A stretch of 28,424 nt of DNA, from assembly GCA_022579005.1 (NCBI GenBank), contig MU401811.1:1-28424 (forward strand), in the 5' to 3' direction. This DNA comes from Poronia punctata. Its lineage: Eukaryota; Ascomycota; Sordariomycetes; Xylariales; Xylariaceae. Position 1 is the stretch's first letter; every line of letters starts with the position of its first letter. The notes under the pieces are model-generated. The model made no database searches. It saw only the letters and a program-made list of their open reading frames with translations, and had not been told where the DNA came from. Positions 10,377 to 20,077 of the stretch are shown in pieces. A program made the position numbers and the translations under genes.

Positions 10377-12632
10377 ACTAGACGAATCAGCATCGAAAGT
10401 TGGAGGAGGTAGGGATGCGGTTGTAAGGGTTATCCGCCTAAAATTTCCTCAGCAAAATATACACTGTTCTCAAGGCGACGGTGGTGAGAATAGGATATAA
10501 CCGTGTCAAGAACCACCAACCAATGCTCGGACCTCTTGGTGGCATCTACAGGTTTGAAGTGAAAGACCTTCTATTTCAAGGTTTTGAAATTATATGCCTT
10601 TAGGTAGCGGTGCTGGCGAGGTGTGGCCGGGTCCGCCATCCTAGTTGTCGGGGTCCTGCAGTGTGCTCGTCCTGCACGCGTGATACGCCAATGCTTGGCC
10701 CACACACATAACTCATCTGTGCAAACCCGATAACCGTCCCCTGTCCCCTGAGTCTGGAGTTGGAGCGCCAATATAGGACCGTTATAGCCTCCAACAGCGA
10801 CATTTGTCTACTGTAGTATGGCCAGGGGTCTTGACCAGGCGCTAAAAATAGGATATAGGCGTCGCGACTTGCCTACCTGTATTCCTTGTGCGGCTGAAAA
10901 GCGGCACTACAAGAGCAGAGGGGGTGCGGCTTTTCCAATTCCTAGAGAGTTATCAAATATCATATTTGACGACAATGGTTTTCAGGTTGGGCCTTGACCT
11001 ACTTTCGCATGGTAAGGGGCCTAAGGGCGTCGAGTGTGAGCCCCCTATCTGTTTTTCAACCTGGACGTTTTCATCAGTACAATAATTCCTACAGCAGCAG
11101 TTCCTAGACGCCCCACAAGTCTTGCCACAACAGTAACCATGTTTTACATCGAGTCGCAGGCCATCTCTATCAAGCCGACATCGGTGTCATGGACGATGGA
11201 TAAAGACGAAAGAGTGGATTGAGTGAGAAGGTAGAGGCGGCCTCAGTATTTGCGCGCGCACATTGGTTACACCGGCTTACGATGGTGGGTTCCTGAAAAG
11301 AAGGCAACCGGGCTTGTGTAACGGTTGGCCGCGCTTTCACCACACCAGCGCATGCGATTATTCCAGCACTTTTCCGGGCAACAATCTACATCCGCCTTGC
11401 CCTAGATGCCCTGGGTTCCTGGATGCCCTGGGTTCCTGGATGCCCTTAGAAACAGGGCTCCCCTCGGTGAACCTATTTGGTCGGTGGCAGGGATAATCGA
11501 GACCACGACTCCCTACGCCGTATAATCGACCATTGCGCGGAATTCTACCGTCTTCCGGAAAGGGCAAATGCATGGAAGCATGGAAGAAATGAAAAGCTTG
11601 AGTGCGACGCGAATGGGGCTTGTGTTGGACGGTTAGAACACAGCCACGAAAGTTAATATGAGAGGCACCTACAATCGAATCACATACCTACATGTACCTC
11701 TCGATATCTAGCGGCCTAAGGAGGTACAACTTGGAAGGGGCGCCTTCCACATCTCTACGGTATATCAGGCAACTGCCCAAGTCTTGTCACTGTTTTGTCG
11801 TAGTGATGACGAAATGTCATTCGCGACGGACGGCATGATGGCCACGCCTTCCTTATCCGCTAATGCAAGCACACGGTGGCCCGGAAGATGCCGGGAAACA
11901 AGGTAAGCTGCTGAGCGCGCGACAAAACCAATACTCACCATCCTATAATACTTGTATTAAGAATTTACCACGAGCAAGCATGGCTGTGCAGGCGTCGAAT
12001 GAGGAGGACATACGCATTTACACGTCCCCCTTCCGCTGATGGAGTGGACGGTCAACCCTTTGCGCCGCAGTTGAAGCTAACGTCGACCGAAATACTAGGC
12101 ATGACTCTACGACATGTCACACACGGCGAACATTGCATTAGAAGATTTGTTTGGATAACAATGATTCTGCTGCGCTCGGTCTGTTAGGCCTGGGTGTATC
12201 ATGTATCGCCAAAGGGAAGCCCTCGCTCTGTTCCGATATCGACGATGATAGGCCCCTGAGCCCGGTCCGTTCATTGACAACTCGGTCGCGTTGACATCCA
12301 CAAGTCCTATTTGTCAATGAAAATATGATCAGCGAGCGTCATCCCCTTTCCCTGTCGGCCGGACTGTTGATGGCAGTGCTGGGGTTCCGTGGCGTAACTG
12401 CGCTCTACGTGTCTTCACGCTGGTCGGTGAAGGTTGATGTCGAGAGGATATGGCAAGGCATGATAGTTCTGAAGATGGCTCTATTAGGGCAAAACAGTAT
12501 CGTGAACCATGGACATAAATACAGTAGCTACTGCCTCCTTTGAGTCCATATATCCCTCCATCATTATAGACCGCCGAAAAGAGTTATTCCGTCTTCGCAA
12601 TTTATATCATCATATCGCTTCAATCCACAACC
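10377..12632. other. Gene-poor interval, nothing convincing
   Basis: Composition is normal (about half GC), but no open frame longer than about 77 codons has recognisable content, and no RNA gene was seen. Short frames on both strands lack plausible starts, splice contexts or motifs. The only structure noted is a 17-bp tandem repeat at 11405-11446. The stretch could be old decayed sequence or a long promoter region. Confidence 0.6.
11405..11446 (+). repeat. 17-bp tandem repeat, about 2.5 copies
   Basis: The unit GATGCCCTGGGTTCCTG occurs twice exactly (11405-11421 and 11422-11438), followed by a partial third copy (GATGCCCT). It lies in gene-poor DNA and no function is apparent. Confidence 0.9.
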
Positions 12633-12891
12633 ATGTCAAGCTCCGGTTCATCTGCTTTTACACCTCCCCCTGCGTCCGGAATAAGGATGGTGAGAGAAAC
12701 ATTTGTATATTGCGTAAGACTTCACTATTCCGTCTCACTTGGAGAAGTCTAATGGGTTCCAGTGCAAATGTAAAGACGGTCCATATGTGTGGAAGGGACC
12801 AACCCTCAACTGCACCAAGATTAGCTGCCAACATGAGTTTCGTAAGAGCTGTTGTAGGCGCGAGACCGTCCTGATCAACGCCGACCAATGA
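12633..12891 (+). CDS. Small Cys-rich putative zinc-binding protein (61 aa), two exons
   Basis: Exons are 12633-12689 and 12763-12891. The start ATG sits in a good fungal context (CAACCATGTC). Exon 1 encodes a Ser/Pro-rich leader of 19 residues (MSSSGSSAFTPPPASGIRM). The 73-nt intron has donor GTGAGA, a CTAAT branch-like site and acceptor TTCCAG, and is in phase 0. Exon 2 encodes a compact Cys-rich module: Cys20-x-Cys22, then DGPYVW, Cys36, Cys41-x-His43, and Cys49-Cys50, ending TVLINADQ. The spacing resembles small fungal C-x-C...C...C-x-H...C zinc-finger proteins of unknown function. That likeness is from memory of the general pattern, not a search. Arg46 stands where such modules often have another Cys, so one ligand may be lost. 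No signal peptide is visible, so it is probably intracellular. Without splicing, the frame stops after about 39 codons. Confidence 0.55.
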
Positions 12892-14663
12892 CTGTGGCCG
12901 TGAACGGTACGTTACCTACCACCATACACTCACCCTTATGCATTCCAGACGTCACATGGAGAGGACTAATTTGTAGTATTCTCTATTAGCATTTCGGCTT
13001 TTCCCATTGTACGAATGTCAGAGTATTCCACTCGCAATCTGCAAAGATACTCTCTTCCTCCCTATTTCGCCCTTCTGACCCTTGCGGTCCCACCCTTTAT
13101 ACTTTGATGGTCATTCCATTTCTTCGAATCCGAGCCATAAATTCACAACCGGAAGAAGAATATCGGGCAGACCAAAAGACGGGATACGGAATCCGGTCAT
13201 TTCACTTCACTTTCTTTCCCCTCTTCTCTTCTCCCTTTCCTTTCTCCTCCCATTTTAGCATGTTTCGGCTTGTCATACTTGCTGCAGGAAAAGGATTTGG
13301 AAAAGGAGGGACAATCTGATATTCGTGTAACATGTGCTTTCAATGAGCTAAAATTACATCGGATGTCTTGGAGATTTCGATGGCAACATCAGTCGCTTTT
13401 TTACCCCTTCCTTTTTTATCTATTCTTTCTTTTTCTCTGCCCCTCTTTCACCTTTATTCCCTTGTTCGGCGATTTTTTCCTCAGCTGTATACCAGATGGT
13501 TAGACATTACCACAGCCTGTGTTGCGTTTTAGAGTAGATTCCCTATAGATCCCCAAAGATTCCTGATACCTGTCCTATAGAGTTCCTTCCCGATAGATAC
13601 AATATATACAACATTATCCAAAAGATCGAGGCAACTAGGTAGCTGTGTTTTGCCTGTTGAACGTTATTCCTACGATATGAGAAAACGTCGTGATAAGCTT
13701 TGGACATTGGCGTTCCGATCTCCGATTTCCTGCTTCAACATTCCGTCATGTGAGTAAACACACGTGGCGGCCAAGAGATGGAGATTCTGAACAGCTTTTT
13801 GAATGATTGGTAACTGATCGTGGCAGGGGCCGGCAGGCAGGCCGGTTTTAAGTGGCTTTAGGCGCTACAGTAGGGCACCATAAATGCGATCTTGTAGTGC
13901 GTCTGGTACCCTACCTTAACCGCTAGCGAATCGCGGGTGCGATCCGCCCTACTGTAGGTACCCACCTACCTAAAGTCAAGGTTCCCCTGCAGGCTGCGGG
14001 GTCCACGATTCCACGTTTGTTTCGCCCTAGGTATTGTAACGAAAACCTTTCTGCATTCTTACTTTCCAACTTTACATGCCAAACCATTTCGCAACCGATA
14101 CCACGCTGTTGAGACGCTTCCATACGCAAACCAGCCATCATGAGGTGTAGCGGATCTACCCGCACGGTGTGGACGCCACTACTAGTCTACTAACGATACC
14201 TTGGGCATTCTGTCACCGGTGTGCGCCCACCCCCAGCCCAGGTAAAGTAGACCAAAACACAACGTGGGCTTACGGTAAGAGCATCTCGCCCGGTCGTATA
14301 CATAAGATATGGATTAAGGCGTTTCCCCCCTCAAACAATGAAGGCTGACAGCTGAGTAAACCGTTTCTGCCGGCGGCATCTACTCTTTCTAACCACGACA
14401 GGAGCCACGACTCTTTTGCTTATTCTTGCCTGATTGTTGAAAGCCCCGTGGCTTGCCTGTTGCCTTCCCCTATCACATCAAACCGAACGTTTCTAATGAG
14501 GTGATTGATCTCTATTGCTTTTTGCTTTTTCTTTCTACATAAGTTACAAGATTCTATTACATGTGAAACCCGCCTTCGCCTTTGTATATCGCCTGTCCCT
14601 CATTTCTATATCCCAGACCTAAGAGTATCATGTTCATAAATGCATCCCTTTATCCACAACCAT
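12892..14663. other. Gene-poor interval with pyrimidine tracts and a hairpin
   Basis: No credible gene was found. Two strongly pyrimidine-rich plus-strand stretches (about 13200-13255 and 13395-13460) resemble fungal promoter or leader CT tracts, but no coding exon follows them. ACCTACCT-type motifs recur. The main structure is an imperfect inverted repeat at 13857-13975. The last part (about 14500-14663) is the 3' flank of the minus-strand subtilase. Confidence 0.55.
13857..13975. repeat. Imperfect inverted repeat, MITE-like hairpin candidate
   Basis: CTACAGTAGGGC at 13865-13876 is matched by its exact reverse complement GCCCTACTGTAG at 13946-13957. Just outside these, CTTTAGG near 13857 pairs with CCTAAAG at 13969-13975. 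Together they bound a segment of about 119 bp with no coding content. No clear target-site duplication was found, so a transposable origin is only a possibility. Confidence 0.55.
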
Positions 14664-15972
14664 CTATCCCGAAGGGTTACCGTTGAAGGCGAGGGCGTTG
14701 GTGGTACCCTCTGGCACACCGTTCAATACACCCTGGGTTGCCAGCTCCTTGATGCGGTCGCATAGGGCACCAGCATCGCGGGGACCCTCCAAAGTCAGGA
14801 GGTAAGCGCCAAGACCGGCGATAATGGGGCTAGACGCCGATGTTCCTGACGCGGTAGTCTGTTGAGGAACATTGTCAGTACGCGATTCTTGAAACCGAGA
14901 CTTTTCCGAGCGGATTAACTTACAGTTGTGCCATCGTACGAAGTGCTCTCGATGTTGGTGCCTGGCGCCCAGATATCGACGACTGCGCCGTAATTGCTAT
15001 AATCGGCCTTGTTGTCGCCCTCGTCGCTCGCAGAGACTGTGCAGACAGAGGGTTCCGACGCAGGCGAGGTGTTCTCGGCATCGGCACCGTCGTTACCCGA
15101 GGCAACGGCAACGAAGACGCCAGAGCTGGCAAGAGCAGCTACGGCGTCGTTACTGGCCTGGTCCCTACCACCGCCGAGCGAGAGGTTGGCTACGGCGCCG
15201 TTGGCGCAGCCCCGGCTGGGAGCATCCTGGCCGACCCAGTCAATGGCGTCCAGGATCTTGGCACCGTCGGCAGCTCCGTTGTTGTCGAAGACCTTGACAG
15301 CAATCAGCTGGGTCTTCTTGGCTACACCGTATGACTTGGAGCCCACGATACCGGCGACGAAGGTTCCGTGTCCGGCACCGTCAATGTCCTCGTCATCGGC
15401 GTAGTTGGCACCCCAGATTGCGCGACCCTCGAACTCGGGATGGTCGATCTTGATACCGGTGTCGATGATGTACACGCAGGTACCATCGCCGTCTGAGTTG
15501 TCGCGGACATAGTTGTTGTCTCCGGCATTTCTGTGGGAGATGCGGGCAATGCCGTAAGGGGCGCCCTCTTGTGTCTCGTAGTCGGTCAGGTAGAACTTCT
15601 GGTCTTCGTGGACATACTCGACCTAGGGGACGAACTACTGTTAGCCGACGTCTTCTTTATCACCCATGCGTTGAGAGGACTAACATTGGGGCTGGCTCGT
15701 AGCGCCTCAAGGGACGTCTCGTTTAGTGTGTTGGCGAAGCCCTTGAAGCTTGTCGATCCATATACATGCTTGGCCTCGTTCATGTGAGAGGTGACGGTGA
15801 AATCTGCCGTAGCGGTGGAGAAGCCTTCCTTCATCTTGACGATGTACTTGCCAGGAATGCGATGTTCCTCGTTCACCCGCATGAGCGGCGCAGGCGCACT
15901 CCGCTTGGGCACGGATCTGGCCGTGGTGAGAGACGCCAGAGCGCTCAGGCAGAAGAGAGTCTTGGGATACAT
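14664..15972 (-). CDS. Secreted proteinase K-like subtilisin protease (S8A), three exons
   Basis: In transcript order the exons are 15972-15685, 15622-14924 and 14858-14664, giving 393 aa. The introns are 62 nt (donor GTTAGT, branch CTAAC) and 65 nt (donor GTAAGT, branch CTGAC), both phase 0. Residues 1-20 form a signal peptide (hydrophobic LFCLSALASL). About 40-105 is the I9 inhibitor propeptide (IPGKYIVKMKEGF, SFKGFANTL). The rest is the peptidase domain, with catalytic Asp150 (IIDTGI), His181 (GHGTFVAG) and Ser336 (SGTSASSPIIAG), and oxyanion-hole Asn273 (ASGNDG). Length and layout match fungal extracellular proteinase K-type enzymes, which cut proteins outside the cell during saprotrophy or host infection. 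The serine motif is atypical: the family usually has GTSMA(S/T)PH, and here Met, Ala and His are replaced, although the nucleophile remains. Everything else looks intact, so it is probably active, perhaps with altered specificity or rate. Confidence 0.93.
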
Positions 15973-16080
15973 CTTGGCGGACGGCTATATGAGGACGACG
16001 ATCTTACAAATGAACTGGCTGATCTGATGCAGAGACGATGATCGATCTATCTAACTATTTTCACAAGTCTTTGCCCCGAC

Positions 16081-16088
16081 TACTTATA
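16081..16088 (-). promoter_or_regulatory. Possible TATA box of the subtilase gene
   Basis: Read on the minus strand, this is TATAAGTA, about 110 nt upstream of the subtilase ATG. That is a plausible distance for a fungal TATA element followed by a leader. Nothing else in the upstream 350 nt is clearly diagnostic. Confidence 0.4.
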
Positions 16089-16392
16089 CCCCGTCTCCAT
16101 CGTGATGGATGTTGGCCACCTTCCATAAGCTGAGAATAGCTCATATCCAAGACAACAGCTCTCCTGCCACTCCGGTCACAAAGGCTTCGAGAATGCTTAC
16201 ACAGATGGCGGGTTGTGGCGCAGATCACTGCCTTTTTATCGTCTCGATACCCCTTGATCGGAATCCTGAGGCGCCCGCTCTCCTTCCTATAAGGGCAGTC
16301 GGATCCTCTCTCATAGGCCGACATGAATAGAAGGTTAACTTGGCAGAGGAACGTTTCATTATTTATTTTTTCTTTGCATTCAAGATTCTAGT

Positions 16393-16876
16393 TTAGTAAG
16401 GTACGAATGAAGTCTTGATACTACTCATCTTTCTATTCAAGTTAATTAACTTGACTTTTCTAATAATAACCCCAACGGCCAAGGCAAAGCACCCCAAGCC
16501 AATGCAGGAACCCACTCCTAAGGCTACAAATGGAATCTGGGGGAAATTAAGGTAGTGTTAGAACAGGTAGACAACGGCAGGTAAAGGAATACCGGCTGTA
16601 TATTATAAAAAAGGATTATTAGCCATAATGGAGACATCCAATGGCAAAGTATTCGGCGACACATCGGCACAGCCAAACGAGGTGACCTTCCAAAACGACA
16701 CAACCACTTCGGCCGTATCACTCACCCCTTCTTCTTCTTTATTCTCCCATTGCACAGCCGAGTGTTAAATGTTCTCGGGCGGCCGAGTTGACTTAAAAAG
16801 GTCCCCCTTTAATGAATCATCATTATCAACATTGACTTCTATCCAGGCTCCGAGTTTTGTTGTTTGTGGCACTTGC
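16393..16876 (-). pseudogene. Possible decayed gene with C-terminal membrane segment
   Basis: One minus-strand frame from about 16876 down to a TAA at 16393 reads as protein-like sequence interrupted by three TAA codons (16765-16767, 16603-16605, 16558-16560). All three could come from CAA by C-to-T change. Pieces include TKLGAWIEVNVDNDD, AEVVVSFWKVTSFGCADVS, and near the end a convincing transmembrane stretch (FVALGVGSCIGLGCFALAV) followed by basic residues. A 56-nt intron-like segment (16592 to 16537, branch CTAAC, acceptor CCCCAG) would remove the last stop, but it joins a different upstream frame. So the region may be a pseudogene, a poorly modelled small membrane-protein gene, or chance. 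A plus-strand open frame overlaps part of it (16769-16969) without recognisable content. I do not recognise the family. Confidence 0.25.
16437..16454. repeat. 18-bp perfect palindrome
   Basis: TCAAGTTAATTAACTTGA equals its own reverse complement. It lies in AT-rich DNA between the subtilase promoter side and the putative decayed gene. It could be a dimeric transcription-factor site or simply chance. Confidence 0.8.
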
Positions 16877-18574
16877 CTAAATAAAAGACGGGTTATATAC
16901 ATACATATAATCTCGGAGTTTAGGAAATTATCATACCGGAGATTTTTAACCTCTGCGCGTCACGGCTGAAAGACTCTGTCTGCGTGTTCGTACTACACAC
17001 TTACCTACCTTACCTATACACGCAGGTTCACATATATGTCTGTTCCGCGCGTGGAACGTGGCAAGATTAAGCTCTCTATGGATACTAAGTACCTATCCAA
17101 ATTATCTACTTACCTACCTTGAACTACTGCGCGGTGCTGGAATTTTAAGTTACTTCGGCTCTCATAATTGGGAAAAGGGGAAAAGAAAACCGAGAAGGCT
17201 AAGAGATTGAAAAGGTATCAACCGGCTGCCCTATTGCCGAGAGATTTCAACCTGCAGGCTTAATTAGGTTAGGGTTAGGTAACCTAGGTTGGGGGATGAA
17301 TCTGGGGAAGAAAGCGCGAGATCTGTAAAGTACTTACTTACACACGGCACCAATTGGATAAGGTAAGTACGGCAAGAAGGGACTTTAGGATAGAAATTAA
17401 TAAAGAATTCATAAATCTCTAATTAGGGATAGAACGTACTTTGCAAAATGAGAGGAATAACCGATCTAAGACTTTAATGTTAATATAGTTAAATTTGATT
17501 TTCTTATGGATGTTATTTTTAAGACGGAGCTGAAATGCGTATCCGGATTTCGAAGCGTGATTACTTTACTACTTAGTGACGGGCGATGTAGCTAAAATAA
17601 CATAATGCTCGCTGGTGGTTAAGTAGGTATATAGGTATTATAGGAGGAAATACTAGGGTAGTCAAGATGATTACTTCACCGCCAGCTTCATCCGTCTCGG
17701 CTTTTAAATTTATCAAAGATCGATCCATATCCCCTTCTTCAAACCAGCATATCTCAGTTTAGAAGTGATATAAAATCTCCGGGCCCAGGGAAGGTGGTCT
17801 TACACTTGTGAGAAGAAATACAGGGTTGTGAATAGGGAGTTAGTCTACTTGTGCAGGAAAAATATATATATTCGAACTCTTGGACCCCCCAAGGATACGT
17901 GTTTGATATGGTCCTGAAAAGGTATCATGGTTTACGGTATATATCTCTAGCATCTGTTCAATTCCCACCCCAAGTAAAACCGACGTCAGCTCCGAAACGG
18001 CCAAGTGAATAATAATTCAACAAGAATTTATTTATTCCATCTCCCCCCGCGATGTTTGCTTGGTTGTTTACATGCTTTGCTGATCAACCCCCGCACCGAT
18101 AATCGCGTGGCATTTTGCTTGCCCCTCATAAGCGGGGAATTAACGACGGTCGAGTCCCCGTGTTATACAAAGCAAAGTTCAATCTTTAGACAAGATTTGA
18201 ACAATATGATTAGAGACGATATATAAGCAAGTTAGGTTACAATATATTATTATATCACCCCAATTATATATTAAGAAGGTTGGGTATGGTACTCCAATAC
18301 ACTTAGTAAACATTCCCCAAATGCTGCTTTACCCCACATCATCGACCATCTTTCCTCCTCCAATTGCCGAGTACTGTAGGTCCTATTCAAGAAAAATGGC
18401 TGTGATGACAGAGCAATTACCAAACACGAGGAATGAGGGAGATGGCCATCTTACATAAATACATAGATACCTTAGGTAGCAATCAATTTGGAGATCCCCT
18501 CAGCATAAACATACCTACTCGTACTTACTCTTAACTTTCCCAAACCCTAACCGTCACAATCATCATCATCAATC
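16877..18574. other. Intergenic interval, no supported gene
   Basis: No frame has recognisable coding content on either strand. There are scattered TACCTACC/GGTAGGTA motifs, a short telomere-like stretch at 17264-17279, and AT-rich segments around 17400-17520. The right end is the upstream region of the dioxygenase gene, with a CATCATCATCAATC leader just before its ATG. Confidence 0.55.
17264..17279 (+). repeat. Short telomere-like motif
   Basis: TTAGGTTAGGGTTAGG resembles a degenerate copy of the fungal telomere repeat TTAGGG. It covers under three units, too short to be a telomere scar on its own. Confidence 0.5.
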
Positions 18575-19752
18575 ATGGCATCATCGCAACCAGCACCAGA
18601 TCTACTAGATCTAACAATCGACAACATAACACCCAACACGATCCGAATCAACTCGCAAGGCGATGACAAACGACTGAGCTACGTAATGGAACGTCTCGTC
18701 ACCCATCTACACGATTTCGCGCGGGAGACGCGCATCAGCACCGACGAGTGGATGGCCGGGTTGGATTTCTTGGTGAGGTGTGGACAAATTAGTACTTCTG
18801 TGCGACATGTGAGTTTTTCATCTTAAAACTATAGATGTATGTATCGTGATATCCGGAACTAATTGGAATGAATTTTTTATAAAAAAAAGGAATTCATCCT
18901 GTTATCAGACGTCCTAGGCCTCTCCCTCCTAGTCGACAGCATCAACCATCCCAAACCGCCCAACACGACCGAAGGTTCCGTCCTAGGACCCTTCCACACG
19001 CACGACGCGCCCACGCTAGAGAATGGCGCGAGCATGTCGTCGGATCCAAAGGGTGAGCCTTTACTGTGTATCTGCACCGTCAGAGACACGGCCGGAAACC
19101 CGGTAGAAGGCGTCAAGATCGATATATGGGAGACTGACAGCACGGGCCATTACGACGTGCAACATGCGGATCGGGATGAGCCGACGGAGCGATGCGTCAT
19201 GGTCAGTGGTGCGGATGGCGGCTTCTGGTTCAAGTGTATCCGGCCCGTCAGCTATCCTATCCCGCATGATGGGCCGGTGGGGAAGTTGTTGGAGAAGTTG
19301 AGGAGACATCCGTGGAGACCTGCGCATCTGCATTTCATGTTTGAGAAAAAGGGGTGGGATCACTTGATCACGTAGGTTTTTTTCTCTCCTATTCTTCTCC
19401 TCCTCTTTGACCGACAGGTGCTGGCTGTAAGTGAGTCTTTCATGGATGCGCCCAGACTAACTAACGCGAATATAACCCCAGGTCGTTATACATGCGCGGC
19501 GACACCTACGAGACGTCCGATGCCGTGTTTGGTGTGAAGAAGAGCCTCCTCGTGGAGCCTCAGAGGATAGACGGCGCCACAGCGAAGGAATATAGCGTGT
19601 CGGAGGACAGTTGGATCTTACGACATGACTTCGTCTTGACGACTGATAGAGAGACTGCCAATCTGAGGGATAAGCTCGCGCTTGAAGCGGTGGAAAAATT
19701 GGGTCTGCACCTAAAGCTTGTCGACCATCTTCCTGTTCCCGATGTAGATTAG
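18575..19752 (+). CDS. Intradiol ring-cleavage dioxygenase (catechol/hydroxyquinol 1,2-type), three exons
   Basis: Exons are 18575-18808, 18890-19371 and 19482-19752, giving 328 aa. Introns are 81 nt (donor GTGAGT, phase 0) and 110 nt (donor GTAGGT, phase 2, acceptor CCCAG). The enzyme uses Fe(III) and O2 to open the aromatic ring of catechol or hydroxyquinol between the two hydroxyls, giving muconate or maleylacetate-type products that feed the 3-oxoadipate route. An N-terminal helical dimerisation region (about 10-95) precedes the beta-sandwich catalytic domain. All four expected iron ligands are visible: Tyr166 (STGHYDVQ), Tyr200 (SYPIPHDGP), and His224 and His226 (WRPAHLHF). SVLGPFHTHDAP and TSLYMRGDTYETSDAVFGVK are further family blocks, the second formed across the last junction. 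There is no signal peptide, so it is cytosolic. Catechol versus hydroxyquinol preference cannot be fixed from sequence reading. The neighbours are not aromatic-pathway genes. It is convergent with the next gene, with 325 bp between stops. Confidence 0.93.
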
Positions 19753-20077
19753 ACTGCTAGGTCTAGGATGGAGTTAGAGTAAGTCTGTAGAGCTTGATTC
19801 TCGCGCGGTGGTAATATTGTAGAGTTCCCGGGGATCCTGGCATACCCCTTTTTAATCGGTAGTCGGTATAAAGTTTAGTCGCGCGCGTCGTGTCTTCAAG
19901 TTGTGCACGTTTACTTGCAAGGTGCATCGTAGAAGATAACGTTTGAGCCCGGAAAAGCGAATCCGTCTCGTAAGTGTAGATTACGTGCGACAAGATGGCG
20001 CCCCGGGGGGTATATGTCTGCCGGAAGTGTCTCAACCGTTGGAGAGAGTGGCATTTTCTCGATGACGAACACCCTTG

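Noticed and set aside
11058..11140. Small minus-strand frame with hydrophobic stretch (start at 11140)
   Set aside because: It has only about 27 codons, no splice signals that extend it, and no homology I recognise.
12325..12543. 72-codon plus-strand frame with signal-peptide-like start
   Set aside because: The hydrophobic part is weak, there is no Cys pattern or domain, and it ends just before the better supported small gene.
14926..15404. Plus-strand frames of 123 and 131 codons
   Set aside because: They are antisense to the high-GC exon 2 of the subtilase, whose frame carries all the family motifs.
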